From: Epiperipatus broadwayi
Lineage: Eukaryota; Onychophora; Udeonychophora; Euonychophora; Peripatidae
NCBI GenBank assembly: GCA_028023455.1
Contig: JAQFVV010012434.1
Span: 5,238,264 to 5,302,263 of the forward strand
Direction of reading: 5' to 3'
DNA length: 64,000 nucleotides
Within the stretch, counting starts at the first letter, position 1. Each line of letters begins with the position of its first letter. This document shows, in pieces, positions 11,361 to 23,845 of this stretch. The notes beneath the pieces are model-generated. The model worked only from the letters and a program-made list of their open reading frames with translations, made no database searches and was not told the origin of the DNA. The position numbers and the translations under genes are program-made.

Positions 11361-12214
11361 CTATAATAATATAACCATTAGAAACCAACTAGTAACCACC
11401 TAAACATTCACAATAAAGATAGTAATCAATATTTCTCACTGCTGTCAAGGGACCTTCTCACCTTTTAATAGAAATAATGCAAATCCACTCTTACTAATGA
11501 TCCATTGAATATATACGGACACTCAAAGATTGCAACTTAACCACAGAGAATGAAATATTGATACAATAAAGTTTAAATAAACCTCTTTAAATATTAAATA
11601 AACATGTCCATGTAATGCAGACTAATAAATAGTCAACTATAACATTACAAACTGCAATACTTTCAAATTGCTCATGTATTATTTAAATAATAATGAAATA
11701 ATGCTTAAAGCTAAATGGGATAATTATATAACCATTAGAAAACAACTACTAACCACCTAAACATTCACAATAAAAATAGTAATCAATATTTCTCACTGCT
11801 GTCAAAGCAACCTTCACACCTTTTAATAACAAGAATGGAAATCCTATTTAGCTTTAAGAATTATTTCACTTATTATTTAAATAATACATGAGCAATTTAA
11901 AAGTGCAACCGGGTCTCGTTTTATGCGGATTTATTTAATGCGATTTTGAAGTTATGCGATTCATGTTTCTTCTTAATATCTTTGTATGCGGTTTTCTTTT
12001 ATGCGATAAAAATTATTAGATCAGCTCCAATAATGTGCTATTACTTTAAATATTATAAATTTTGTGCACTCACATCATATTATTGGACTTCGGCCTCCAT
12101 CTAATAATTTCAATATTTTCAGCACTTTATAATAATACTGTAATAGATTTTATGCAATAAAGAAGTTCATAATTCATTTAAAATCAGGATTTTCCCATTT
12201 TATATACACACATT

Positions 12215-12512
12215 AAATTTTACAAGATTATAATGTAAATCTATTCAAACATTATAGATGCCTATACTATGCTTGTTGTTGTTTTTGCATTTTAAATCAC
12301 ATTCTATTTTGGCTTTTTAAAAAAAGAGTACATAATCAATTAATCATTTAATGTCCGCAAGTAAAAAATTTTACGAAATTATAATGTAAATCTGTTCAAA
12401 TGTTATAGATGCCTATACTATGTATGTCGTTGTTTTTGCATTTTAAATCACATTCTATTTTTGCTTTTTAAAAAGACAGTATGTAATCAATTAATCATTT
12501 AATGTCCAAAAG
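12215..12512. repeat. Tandem duplication of about 150 bp inside the Tigger element
   Basis: 12215-12365 and 12366-12512 are two head-to-tail copies, both containing GATGCCTATACTATG, TTTTTGCATTTTAAATCACA and AATCAATTAATCATTTAATG. The copies differ at several sites, so the duplication is not recent. Confidence 0.85.
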
Positions 12513-12723
12513 TTTATTTTTAAAAGGTGAGTAACAGTGATGGGCACAATTAAATTTGACAATTAAAATCTGATTTTTAATTGCAATTAACAATTTAATA
12601 ATTACGTAACGTGATCTGAAACAATGAAATTTGATTTTTAAACGGATTTGAAAATTAAAAAATGAAAGACAAAAATAAGAATTTAATTTTTAATTATTAG
12701 TTTTAATTAAATTTTGCCCAACA

Positions 12724-12936
12724 GTGGTGAGTCAGTGTCTTTTTATTATCGTAAGTATAAGTTCTTATTTTTATTTTAAACTTTTAGTTTACCCTAATGA
12801 AGAGGAAAAAACACCCAAGAAAATGAATTTCTTTGGAAACAAAATTTCAATTTTAGATAGCTTAGCAAAATGGAAAGGATCAACAACAATTGGAAAACGT
12901 TTTAGTTTGGGTGAATCCACTATAAGACCAATTTAA
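12724..12936 (+). pseudogene. Tigger/CENP-B-type transposase N-terminal fragment
   Basis: The open piece includes N-K-I-S-I-L-D-S-L-A-K, G-S-T-T-I-G-K-R-F-S-L-G and E-S-T-I-R, the first helix-turn-helix of CENP-B/Tigger/jerky-type transposases ('I-L-D-x-L-x-x-G-x-S-x-x-x-I-G-R-x-F-x-x-x-E-S-T-I-R'). The domain binds the transposon ends. The frame stops right after it and no DDE catalytic core follows before the right terminal repeat. The upstream part of the frame is non-homologous filler, so the start codon is not meaningful. Confidence 0.75.
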
Positions 12937-13574
12937 AAAAATGAAGTTGGCACTAGTTATATTTTCTCTTGTGAGTTGACAAAGATTATGTTGTGGAAAT
13001 GGGATGGAGCAGAATATGGGAAAACATATAGTGGGAAATGGAAAATAAAGTGGCTAACAGCTTTATCTGGGCATAATTGCTAAGATATTCTTGACTTCAT
13101 TTAAGGAGAAGCCACAGTACATCACATCATGATGAATCTGATGTCTCAAATAGCGATAATGATGAAAACATCATACATGTATAAAAAAATGTAAATTGTG
13201 CATAAAAATATATTGTTTTGTATAAAATTAAATACTGTAGTTAATAAAAAAAGTAAAAAAAGTTTGTCTTGTATCAATTATTCTTTTCAAATTTGAAATT
13301 TTTTATTAGTCATATTTTAATTTCTTTTTTTTTTAAAGTAATTTTACATTGTTGCTTTGCTTTTATGCGATTTTTGGAAAATTACAGTACATATCCCCCA
13401 TTTTTCAAGGTAAGTTAAGTCTATTTTTGTGTGATTTCTTTTGTGCATGTTTTCTGAGGAACCTATCTACTGCATAAAATGAGACCCAGGTGTACTGCAG
13501 TTGGTAATGTTATAATTGACTATTTATTAGTCTGCATTACATGGACATGTTTATTTCATGTTTAAAGAGGTTTA

Positions 13575-14271
13575 GGTTCTTTAGTATTTTCCAACTGATG
13601 ATGTATTACCCTGAAGCCATATCCATCTAATCTTTTGATCTTTAAGATAATGTCTCCAAGTCATTTGCGGACAAATGCAATCGCTAAAATTTGTCCTCAG
13701 ATCACGTGGACCCGGTAAGTTAAAGATCGCAAGATTAGACTGATATGCCTTCAGGGTAATATGGCATCAGTTGGAAAATACAGATGCAGACCACGTGATT
13801 TATATGCCTTCAGGGTAATATGTCATTGGTTGGAAAATACTAAAGATGATTGGTGAAAGATGACCGTCAGGCAGATAACGAAATCTGTAAACACGTGACT
13901 AATATAAAAATAAAATTAATGGTTCTTTAGTATTATCTAACCGATGACATATTATCGTAAACCCATATCAGTCTGTGAACAGCAAAATTACAATATGACA
14001 GAAAGCTGTGAATGGTAAAATCATAATATGACAGAACGAAAAAATCATAGTAAAATCACAAAAGACAGACAAATAACAAAATTTCCCAAACCTCTCTCCG
14101 ATTTTTAAATTTTGCGGGTCAAAAAAATTCAAAAATTGACTCTCATGGATTAATCATGCCAGTGACTTGGTTGCCATGACAACATTGTCATGTTATCATT
14201 GACGACGTCTACCGGAAGGAAAATCAGTAAGTGTAATATGTCATCGGTTGAATAATACTAAAGTACCGAGA
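13575..14271. mobile_element. Pair of MITEs (or composite MITE) inserted in the palindrome arm
   Basis: The outer ends are inverted: GGTTCTTTAGTATTTTCCAA at the left and, complemented, CTTTAGTATTATTCAACCGA at the right. TTTA (13571-13574 and 14272-14275) is the likely duplication. Internal copies of the same terminal motif at about 13802-13850 (inverted) and 13921-13965 (direct) suggest two elements side by side, about 13575-13850 and 13920-14271. No coding sequence was seen. The target arm is restored when the segment is removed. Confidence 0.7.
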
Positions 14272-15429
14272 TTTATTTAAACTTCATTGTATCAATATTT
14301 CATTCTCTGTGGTCAAATTGTAATCTTTAAGTGTCCATATATATTCAATGGATTATCAGTAAGAGTGGATTTCCATTCTTGTTATTAAAAGGTGAGAAGG
14401 TTGCTTTGACAGCAGGAGAAATATTGATTACTATCTTTATTGTGAATGTTTAGGTGTTTACAGGTTGGTTTCTAATGGTTACATAATTATCCCATTTAGC
14501 TTTAAGCATTATTTCACTTACTATAATAATATATATGTTTAATATATATATACACATGCAGGTTACAATTTACTTTTTAAAATGCACAAATTAAAAAACC
14601 AACAAAAGTAATAAAGCAGTTATGAAAAAGTCAGTACTTTAATAAATTAAAAGAGAGAATAATTACGCCACTAACTATATGCTGAGATTACTAAATTACT
14701 ATAGTGGTCAAATATCTAATATGATTTATTTGTCCATAATGTTGTCACAAATACATAAATAAATAATCAATCAAAACAAGATTGAAATAAATAACTATTA
14801 ATAACTATTTTAATATTTATCGAACTGGCTTTCATCTCTATTGAGACCTTCTCAACATATAACCAATTAATTATATCTACTCCATCTACTGGACATTATT
14901 TACATTAAATCACACTTTTAAATATATACTTATATATTATAATCAAATAAATAAATAAATTTAATATATTTTACATCTTATATGTACATGCAATTTACAA
15001 TATTCATTTACTATGTAAAATACAGGCTATATATATACCTGTATAAACTCTTGACCACATACATATATGTAGTCAAGTGTATCAATGATATGAGATAGTG
15101 AGGAGAGTTGAGGGTTGTGTGAACCTCTGAGCTCAATACCCTATATATTACAGTATTCATTTACATAAATTAAAACTATATATATATAATTATAAAAAAA
15201 AATTTACAAATTTTTCCAAAAATAATAATTAAATACATATTTTATATCTCTTACAAATGTTATTTACAATCATTTCCTACACTTTCCAATTATTTAATAA
15301 AGCCCATTTTCCTCCTAATTTAACTGGACCTTTTACTATATTTACACATTTGACCAAGTTTTCTTGAATATAAAATGTTTCATAATATACTCCCTTACAG
15401 TAATCCTTCACATACTTTATAACACATAT

Positions 15430-15751
15430 TTTCTTGACACTTCATTTTATATTCTGTATCTAAATAATGCAAATATAGTCCTGACTTCATATCTTTTATA
15501 TTAATGGCTCAATCATATTCCTTATCTCTCTCAATTGCCATTCTTCCTGTCTGTTCTATATATATTTTATTGCATTTTTCACAGCTAATTTTATAAACTA
15601 GTCCCACCATACCACTAACATCATTTAACTCTTTTGCATTATTCAACCATTTATCCAAAGACTTATTATTTTTCCAAGCTATTTTTATATTATTTGGCAT
15701 TTTTTCTTTCATTAATCTTTTATATACCTTTTCTGAATATGGAAACATCAT
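15430..15751 (-). pseudogene. PLE GIY-YIG endonuclease remnant
   Basis: The minus-strand frame contains G-L-V-Y-K-I-S-C-E-K-C and then Y-I-E-Q-T-G-R. This is the GIY-YIG hallmark, in which 'Y-I-G-Q-T-G-R' has lost its glycine to glutamate. After a stop at about 15506 the same frame continues as A-I-N-x-K-D-M-K-S-G-L-Y-L-H-Y-L, which parallels A-I-N-R-R-D-D-R-S-A-L-Y-V-H-Y-L in the copy at 59.6 kb. The endonuclease nicks target DNA to prime reverse transcription. The loss of the YIG glycine and the stop argue against activity. Confidence 0.8.
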
Positions 15752-16079
15752 CCATTTACTATCTCTATACTTATTCCTGCTATTCTCATTTATTCTATCT
15801 ATTTTATTATCAAAAATACTTCTGATTGTTTTTTTCTTTTGTAACCTATTTTTACATAATCATTTTTCACATTTAATTTCTGTTTACATGCCTCTTTTTA
15901 TCTAACATTATCCTATCATTTTTTAATTTAAATTTTTTTAAAATTCTCATTTTCTGGCACTATGGCTGATAGGAATTTGAATCAACCAAACCTCTAGTTT
16001 TTTCATCTTAATATAATGTTCAATAATTATCTCATTTATTATCCCTTTTCTTAAAAAAATGTCTAAATACTTTAATCCA

Positions 16080-16900
16080 TTTTCTTCTTGCTGCATTGTA
16101 AATCTAATATTATACTTATGCTCATTTAACTCATTAAAACTTTTATTAATACTCTACTATTTCCTACAATAATAATAGCCACAAATCTATAATATTCTTT
16201 AATCTCATTATTCTTTATAACTCTATCAATTATACTTTCCCTGATACTATTTACTACTACTGATGATAAAATTCCACTAATTGAACATTCCATTACCCAT
16301 CCTTTGCCTATGCTCCAAAATTCTTTCTTATATTTAAAATACAATGCCTCATCTATTATTAATAATGGTTCATAAATAGTATACATCCATTCTTATGATA
16401 AAATATTACTTCCTTTCTAGGCACATTTTGACACATCTTTTCGATATCAATATTAACAATTTCTTCAGAATTTTTAATATAATATTTTCCAAATCCTATT
16501 ACCTCTACAATTTTTTATATCCTATTTTACATAAATCTTTAAGGATATAATTATTAAAATTTTAAATTACTTTTACTGGCATACTTTCTTTGTGAGTCTT
16601 TACTTTTTCAAACATACACGGAATTCAAAGTGTAATGGGTATAAATTCTTATATTCCTTCTCAGTAATTATTCCTTTCAATTTCATCTCATTTAATAACA
16701 CTTTATATCTTGTTTTAATTCCTTTACTAAGATCCTTGCTTAACTTTGTATACTCTTGTTTATCCATATCTTTATATACTTTTCTTTTATAATCTGATTA
16801 ATTTAAATTTACAAATCTTGAATCTTTATTCTCACTTGTAATTATTAATTTTTTCCTTCTTGTTTTTTTAATAATTTTTTGTATAACACACTTTTCCTTC
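16080..16900 (-). pseudogene. PLE reverse transcriptase remnant
   Basis: The frame at 16126-16386 reads L-L-I-I-D-E-A-L-Y-F-K-Y-K, then S-G-I-L-S-S-V-V-V-N-S-I (equivalent to the 'G-x-P-I-S-G-I-L-S' block), then Y-Y-R-F-V-A-I-I-I-V-G where PLEs have Y-Y-R-Y-V-D-D-x-x-x-x-G. The catalytic aspartate pair is therefore gone. Upstream pieces (16600-16900) contain the K-T-R-R-K-K and G-I-I-T-E-K-E-Y-K-N-L-Y-P blocks shared with the + strand copy. Frameshifts and stops are frequent. Confidence 0.8.
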
Positions 16901-16960
16901 CATTCTTTTTTATTATACTTAACAGTTTTATTTATAATAATATTAATTTTTGATTGTAAT

Positions 16961-17284
16961 TCAATTTTTTAAGTCATTTTTTACATTTGCTGCTTTCATA
17001 CATATTATCGTTTCTTGTTGGACATCTTCATTTACAAACAGAATATATTTAACTCTTTTATTTAAAATTCTTGACTGTTCATTATCAAAATCACTATTTG
17101 ACAAATTTATATAATTATAATTCTCTTCTGCATTCCAATTATTTACTTTATTAACATTATCCTTTTCTTCATTCGACTTTCTTTCATTACAACATAACCA
17201 TTTCCATTTATTATCATATTTTTTCGAGAGTTTATTCTTTAAATTATCATTATGAATCATTAATGCATTCTTTATATATATCAA
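16961..17284 (-). pseudogene. PLE ORF N-terminal region, copy 1
   Basis: A 107-residue open piece, lysine/asparagine-rich, with N-K-W-K-W-L-C-C-N-E-R-K near its start and R-I-L-N-K-R-V-K-Y-I-L-F-V-N-E-D-V-Q-Q-E-T in the middle. It is clearly homologous to the inverted copy at 17420-17773. The R-I-L-N-K-G-x-K-Y-x-P block is typical of the region ahead of the RT in PLE proteins. Confidence 0.75.
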
Positions 17285-17299
17285 ATATATGGAGAAATA

Positions 17300-18362
17300 A
17301 ATAATTGTATTAAGAAATATATCGAAGAATGTGTTTATATATATAAAGAATGCGTTAATAATTCATAATAATAATTTAAAGAATAAACATTCGAAAAATG
17401 TAATAATAAATGGAAATGGTTGTGTTATAATGAAATAAAGCTGAATGAAAAAAAAGATAAAGTTAATAAATTAAATAATTGGAATGAAGAAGTATATTAT
17501 AATTTTATAAATTTATCAAATATTGATTTTGATAATGAACTGTCAAGAATTTTAAATAAAAGAATTAAATATATTCCGTTTGTAAATAAAGACGTTCAAC
17601 AAGAATCGATAGTATGTGTGAAAACAGCAAATGTAAAAAATAACTTAAAGGTTGAATTACAATCAAAAACTAATAGTATTATAAATAAAAGTGTTAAGTA
17701 TAATAAAAAAGAAGGAAAGGAAAAGTGTGTTATACAAAAAATTATTGATAAAACACGAGTTCAAGATTTATAATTTTAAATGAAATCAGACTATGAAAGG
17801 AAAATATATGAAGATACAAATAAACAAGTGTATAAAAAGTTAAGCAAGGATCCTAGTAAAGCAATTAAGCAAGATACAAAATGTTATTAAATTATATAAA
17901 AATGAAAGGATTAATTAATGAGAAGGAATATAAGAATTTATACCCATCAGGATTTGAACATTGTGTAGGTTTGGAAAAGTAAAGACTCATAAAGGAAGTA
18001 TGCCAGTAAGAGTAATTTAAAATTTTAGTAATTATATACTTAAAGATTCATGTGAAATAGTATATAGAAAAATTATAGAGGTAATAGGATTTGAAAAATA
18101 TTATATTAAAAGTTCTGAAAAAATTGTTAATAAGTTAAATAATATCAAGTTAAATAGAAATGGATTGATAGCAGCGTTTGATATCAAAAAATGTATCAAA
18201 GTGTGCCTAGAAAGGATAGTATTAATATTGTTATAGAAAAATTAAAAATAAGTAATATTTTATCAGAAGAATTGATGTATTCTTTTTATGAAACATTATT
18301 AATAATAGATGAGGCATTGTATTTTAAATATAAGGAAGAATTTTGGAGCATATATTATAAGC
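17300..18362 (+). mobile_element. Penelope-like element copy 2 (plus strand), truncated in RT
   Basis: This is an inverted repeat of the left copy's 5' part, starting with the shared non-coding stretch ATATATATAAAGAATGC. The + strand reads the N-terminal region, then K-L-S-K-D-P-S-K-A-I-K, V-K-T-H-K-G-S-M-P-V-R (about 17975-18005), A-A-F-D-I-K-K (about 18175) and finally D-E-A-L-Y-F-K-Y-K-E-E-F-W (about 18310-18347). It ends abruptly at about 18362, before the catalytic Y-V-D-D block and the endonuclease. Confidence 0.8.
17420..17773 (+). pseudogene. PLE ORF N-terminal region, copy 2
   Basis: A 117-residue open piece with L-S-N-I-D-F-D-N-E-L-S-R-I-L-N-K-R and V-N-K-D-V-Q-Q-E-S, matching copy 1 at nearly every position. 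It runs on into K-C-V-I-Q-K-I-I-D-K-T-R before a stop. A frameshift just upstream separates it from the N-K-W-K-W segment that copy 1 still has in frame. Confidence 0.75.
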
Positions 18363-18902
<540 letters not shown>

Positions 18903-21310
18903 AATGCAAATGTATTTTATAGCTTCAAAGAAAAGTGCTAAATTAAAGTAAATAAAGCATTGCTAAGAATGCAAATAAAGAATAAAAGTTTTTGTAGGCT
19001 GTAGTCCCACTCATTGAAAAAAAAACTATATAAAAGCACTACATTAAAAGTAATTCTGTATTGATGTAAAACTTTTTTAGTTGATAAAAGATATAAACTT
19101 GAGAAGATTAGAATTAATGCTTGTACACAAATGTTTATTTCTTTACAAATATCAACACATTCTTTCACAAAAAATATATATATTACCATCAAAATATTCA
19201 TTAGCATGCTACTGACACTTGCTAACCTGCTCTTAAACCATCCAAGGGTGTTTAATTTAAAGTTAAACACACAAGTTAAAGCTAAGAATTCATAGTTTTA
19301 ACACAACTTCAGAAAATTATTTTTGCATTGTCTGTTTCTGTTTACATATATGCTGAATGCAAAAATGGTTATATACCATAAGAAACAATACTTCAGTTAA
19401 AATATAAATAAATAATGCTTGTTTTTTAAGTAAGTTTTATGGGAGTCCCTAAAGCAAGTTGAACACACCTATATTCTCCACTAATGCATCACCCTGTCAC
19501 AGAAGAAGGCATCTTTATGTTCTGATAGCCATAAAAACATACAATATATGATAATATCAACAAAGATATTAATTATATAAAAGATTTATTTAAAGTTATA
19601 ATATGGTATCTGATTGAAACAGTATGTAATTGTGCAATATCGTGAAAACAAGATAAAAAAATTCCATATTAGGAAGTTGATTTTTGATTTGTGATGGTTT
19701 TTTCTTTATACTTATTCTTTTGTTTATTAGTATTTGTATTTATCAATAAAATAAACAATAGATATAGTTCACCTAGAGATTAATTAGCGAGTATGCTGTT
19801 TATCAAATTAATACAATAGATGTATGTATTGTAAAATACATTTTCGTAGTAATTAGTGATTAAAATGTAAAGACAGACTTTCATCATATGTAACAATAAT
19901 TTAGATCATTTTTCTCTCATTCGATTATTATTTATAGCATTTTACAATCTCTAAATTGTTTGCAAATCATAGATACTGTTTAAAGTAGAATACATAATTC
20001 TTACTTATAGTATTTTAGAAATTGTTAATTTGAAAGTGAAATACTAGAAAAGGCTTTTTGAAACGTAGAATATTAAAATTATCTTTACTAAATTTTACAA
20101 ATTTATTTTAAAACTTTCTGTTTTCGATTTTAAATGTAATTTACATTTTAGATTTTAATGTTATTCTATTTCGTTTTCAATCTAATTCACAATTACTTAG
20201 AAAAATTTAATTTTATTCTGACAAAAAAAAAATGTCTTAAATATTTTAAGATATAAAATGAGAGTAAGTTTAAAAGTATTTGTGAAGTCTAAATAGACAA
20301 ATCAAATTTGTCCAAAATTGTAAAAATGCCGATTGGATTCTTTAGGGATAAGCGGTAAACGATTTTAGCTTTGTTAAATGTACTACAGAGAATCTTAATT
20401 GCCTATTCTAAAATCTTCATATTTATTCTTTGTATTTAACTGAAAAAGACACTGAACTAATAAATCTAGTAGGAATCAAAAATATATTAAATGATTTTAG
20501 ATTTGTTTTAGCGAAAAGATATGCTGTAAAAAGGTATTCCTGGGAGAACGCCAATTTGTTGAATTATTATTTAATAATAAATATGTGTTTAAAAAAAATT
20601 TCGAAACAGTGTAGTGAAAAATTTAATTTGTAAAAATATCATTGTAAAATTAAGTAGACTTTTTAAATTATTTTTCACAACAAATCTGTTTTTTTCTGAT
20701 AGCCATATAACATGCAGATGACCATATGAAAAGTAACATTTAATTGTTGCATGAAATGTAATTAAAACAATTACATTAATAATGGATATACATGCTGATT
20801 TAAGATAAGCCAATCCAAACCCTGATATTTTTTGACAACAGTGCTCTTTTATTCCAAAGTAGACTCAATTTGAAACAATATATTTTTCCTGAACAAGTAG
20901 TTATTTTTTATAATGGTATTATTGCTGAAACTTTATCAACATTACCAGAATAGAATAAATCTATATCATAACATGGCCAATCAGTTTCAGCAATTTATTT
21001 GGACTGATGTTCCTTGTCAGCTTACAATTTCAAGTGCAGAAATAAACATTTTATTTGGAAAACAAAACAATAACAATTTTTTATATAACTTTACAAAGTA
21101 TTGTACTTATTAAATTCTTAAATCTTTCAATTTTATTTATATTTATTACACTTTGTCAGCTTGATGCTTCTGAACCATAACACCCTGAGCCATTTCCTAA
21201 TTCTGTCTAAGTATAAAGCTATAAATAATAAATTTACACAGATATTAAATAAATTAGAATTGAAAATGAAATTTAAATGTGTTCTTGTCAGAAATATATT
21301 TGAAGTTTTA
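18903..21310. other. AT-rich DNA, no gene recognised
   Basis: Short open frames (for example near 18938-19270 and 20430-20633) are low-complexity and have no recognisable family motif. No terminal repeats were found. Confidence 0.5.
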
Positions 21311-21951
21311 TGACATTGTCATTGCTATATCCAGCAGTAAGCAGATCACTATCAGCTGGACAAGCATCAATTGTTTAATCTAAAAAACACTTAATATGAC
21401 AATGAAATTAAACAAAATTCTGATTACATTAATATTTTATAGATGAACAGATATAATTATCAATATTTACAACTAGTTAGTAGACAATCCTTTGGAAATT
21501 TTACAAAATTCTAACTTTATAACAGATATTATTTCTCATTAGACACAGTGCTACAGACATATCTCTGCATACTATCCTAATTATATATATTTTGGGGGTA
21601 TTTATATCATTGAAATTAATTTTTGGGGGTAGATAATCAAGGGGAGATTATTTACTTTCTATCTGACTTTTAATTATAATTTTTAATCTGTACTTATCTG
21701 TAATTAAAGTATATTCAGCAATATTTTCACTAATGTTTTAATATTTTTAATTAGAAATATCCCCAAGCATTTAAAAATAATTTATATATACTAATCTTTA
21801 ATTAGAAACTTTTTACCAAATTATCTCTACAGTTTAACCATCTTATCAATAATCAAGATCTTAAAATATTTGTACATTACAAATCTATTTTTTTAAACAA
21901 ACACAGTAATATTATTTCACACACATAATATATTATTTTATTAGTCAGACA
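21311..21951 (-). repeat. 3' LTR of second gypsy element
   Basis: Homologous to 28681-29388. Shared blocks include GACAATCCTTTGGA/GACAATCCTTGGA, ATATATTCAGCAATAT-like tracts and ATTAGTCAGACA at the right edge. On the minus strand the inner neighbour is purine-rich (GAGTGAGAGGAGGAATTC), as expected for a polypurine tract. The outer edge (21311) is placed by alignment only. Confidence 0.75.
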
Positions 21952-22017
21952 GAGAATTCCTCCTCTCACTCTAGAAAATCATTTTAATGATTAATCACCC
22001 ACTTAGTCTTTAAGTCA

Positions 22018-22311
22018 TTAAGTCTTTTTTTGGTTTCTCATCGGTCTCAGTGGTGCTAAATGTTGTTCTACCTCCACTATTCTTTGCCTGCCATCTTCAT
22101 CAGTTTGCTTTGCACTGGATAGTTTCTTAACTTGTACTTCTGGTGATCCATCAGGATGGTTGATCACTGTCATGGAATTACCTCTTTTCTGCTTTGCCCT
22201 GAGCCTTTCTTTCTCTTGTACTCTCAATGATGAGTCAGTGCAGTCATTCTCTATCATGGGATTAGGTTTTTTTGCTAATGGAGGACATGCTCCCTCATTG
22301 TCTCCTTTCAA
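22018..22311 (-). pseudogene. Gypsy integrase C-terminal / pol tail fragment
   Basis: An open 97-residue piece, charged, ending H-L-A-P-L-R-P-M-R-N-Q-K-K-T. It lies exactly between the integrase core remnant and the 3' LTR, where gypsy pol ends, and its R/K/P-rich tail fits that position. The assignment rests on position rather than a diagnostic motif. Confidence 0.55.
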
Positions 22312-22329
22312 TGACTCTCTTTGGTAGCT

Positions 22330-23120
22330 TATATGTCTTTGTACTTCATTTCTATTAGTTCAACTATATCATTTTTAATTATCTTGATAATATTTTTGCC
22401 AGTTTGCCTCTGTTTCTCTATACCATCACATAATCTTATAGTTTCATCTGTATTATATTTTACTGTTTCTAATTTATTCACTTTTTTCTTGATCTGATTA
22501 CGAACTAATATATAAATCTGAAATTTTTACCTTACCAATATTTCTGCAGGCATTTCCCTAGTACTGCATGTACATGGTATAAAAATATTGGAAAAACAAT
22601 GGTAGTCATTAAAGCCTCAAGAATATCTTAATACTTGATTTTGTTAAAAGTCTCTTCAATTGCTGCATTGTCTTCACAGCCAATCCATTTGACTCAGGGT
22701 GATGTTAAAATATGCCACATTCCTTTACTAGCTAAATTTTTTTTTAGTTGCTGTGAAATAAATTCAGCTCTGTTGTCCAAAATGAACATTTCTGGAAACC
22801 CATAGCATCCAAATATTTTATTCAGTAATCTTACAATCTTTATATACCACCAACTTTAAGCAAAAGCTAATGACCACCAAAAATCTGGCAATTTAAAGGT
22901 CTGACATGATCCACATGTAGTTTGATGGCTTGTATCCATTTTTTTTTGAGAGTATACTATGTAGAGATTGACAAACTTTGTAGTACTTGAGTGCCTGTTT
23001 AATTTCATGCTCATATCATGTCATCCCAGATATGATTTTCTAATTCCTTTGTTTTAACAATGTCTGGATGCCTGCACAGTAATTCTAAGACTTGATCCTC
23101 TTTCTTTCATAGGAATCAAT
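22330..23120 (-). pseudogene. Gypsy integrase remnant, second element
   Basis: On the minus strand, P-E-S-N-G-L-A-V-K-T-M-Q-Q-L-K (about 22655-22700) matches the 'H-P-Q-S-N-G-x-A-E-R' block. I-L-D-N-R-A-E-F-I-S (about 22755-22790) matches 'S-D-N-G-x-E-F'. V-L-E-L-L-C-R-H-P-D-I-V-K-T-K (about 23050-23095) marks the zinc-binding start, with its first histidine lost. The order is right for integrase. Stops and shifts are numerous. Confidence 0.8.
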
Positions 23121-23199
23121 ACATAGTCTGTCATTAGAATACATCCTTTATACATTGATAAACTATCATGAATATTCAAAATTTATTTGATATATAACT

Positions 23200-23845
23200 T
23201 AATCAACTTCAAAGCCATCTTTCTCTAATCCACTTATTAACCATTTTGATAATCATGATGATTTTTAATCCATTTGGCCCAACTGGCCCTTGGCACATCA
23301 GCATCATAAGATGCCAATATGTTCATTCACCTGATCATTTACTGACTTGCATAATACAGAATATGCTTCAGCCTTCCTAATATATTGGAGATCAATGATT
23401 GATAAATTTTGAAAGCACATACATATATATACTGGTGAAACTTTTTAACTGCATACTATAGCTACAACTGACTGTAATTATTTTCAGTTGCTGCTAAAGT
23501 TGTGGAAGTATAAGCAATAAGGCATTCTCTTCCATCAACCCGATGAAGAAATAATTGCTCCAATTACATATTAAGAAGCATCTGTGGTCATAATTACTTC
23601 TTGATCATTTCTATAATGAATGATAAGTATACATGACATTAACAAATCTTTATTTTATAAAAAGCCATATCTTGTTCCACTCACCACTTCTATCACAATT
23701 TTTCTTTAATAAATTTTATAATAGAATTGCTACATGAGATTTTTCCTTTTAAAAAATTCTCAAAAAAGTTTAGCAATTCCAAAAATGTTTGCAACACCTA
23801 GGTTTACTAAAACCATCCTTTTCTTTATTTTGCTGTAATATCTTA
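23200..23845 (-). pseudogene. Gypsy RNase H and RT-connection remnant, second element
   Basis: The minus strand at about 23460-23600 reads E-V-I-M-T-T-D-A-S, then after a stop G-A-I-I-S, then (one frame over) R-E-C-L-I-A-Y-T-S-T-T-L-A-A-T-E-N-N-Y-S-Q-L. This is a well-preserved gypsy RNase H signature with the catalytic T-D-A-S. The segment up to 23845 resembles the 'L-G-x-x-N-Y-F' connection and is cut by the nested PLE-like element. Confidence 0.8.

Larger units (their letters stand above)
11906..13492 (+). mobile_element. pogo/Tigger-like DNA transposon, internally deleted
   Basis: The terminal inverted repeats are CAACCGGGTCTCGTTTTATG on the left and, complemented, CACCTGGGTCTCATTTTATG on the right. 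Insertion is at a TA: the right TA is at 13493-13494 and the left copy has become TG. Its boundaries are confirmed by the interrupted palindrome arm in which it sits. At about 1.59 kb it is shorter than a full Tigger. It holds only the start of a CENP-B-type helix-turn-helix, so most of the transposase has been lost. Confidence 0.8.
11365..14515. mobile_element. Composite palindromic fold-back element with nested insertions
   Basis: The left arm (about 11365-11690) reappears inverted in three pieces on the right: 11885-11905, 13493-13574 and 14272-14515. Shared blocks include TAAACATTCACAATAAAGAT, TCAATATTTCTCACTGCTGT and CATTACATGGACATGTTTAT (or their complements). A second, shorter copy of the outer arm occupies the centre (about 11690-11885) with its own inverted ends built on AATAATGCTTAAAGCTAAAT. 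The breaks in the right arm are exactly where the Tigger element and the MITE pair sit, so both arrived after the palindrome formed. No coding capacity belongs to the palindrome itself. Confidence 0.75.
14820..17290 (-). mobile_element. Penelope-like element copy 1 (minus strand)
   Basis: Minus-strand fragments read N-terminal region (16961-17284), RT (about 16080-16850) and GIY-YIG endonuclease (about 15430-15751), the layout of EN-bearing PLEs. It is joined head to head to a second copy at 17300-18362. The 3' side (14820-15430) is AT-rich non-coding tail; a motif at about 14826-14862 weakly resembles the hammerhead-like core described at 25599. Many stops make it a relic. Confidence 0.8.
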
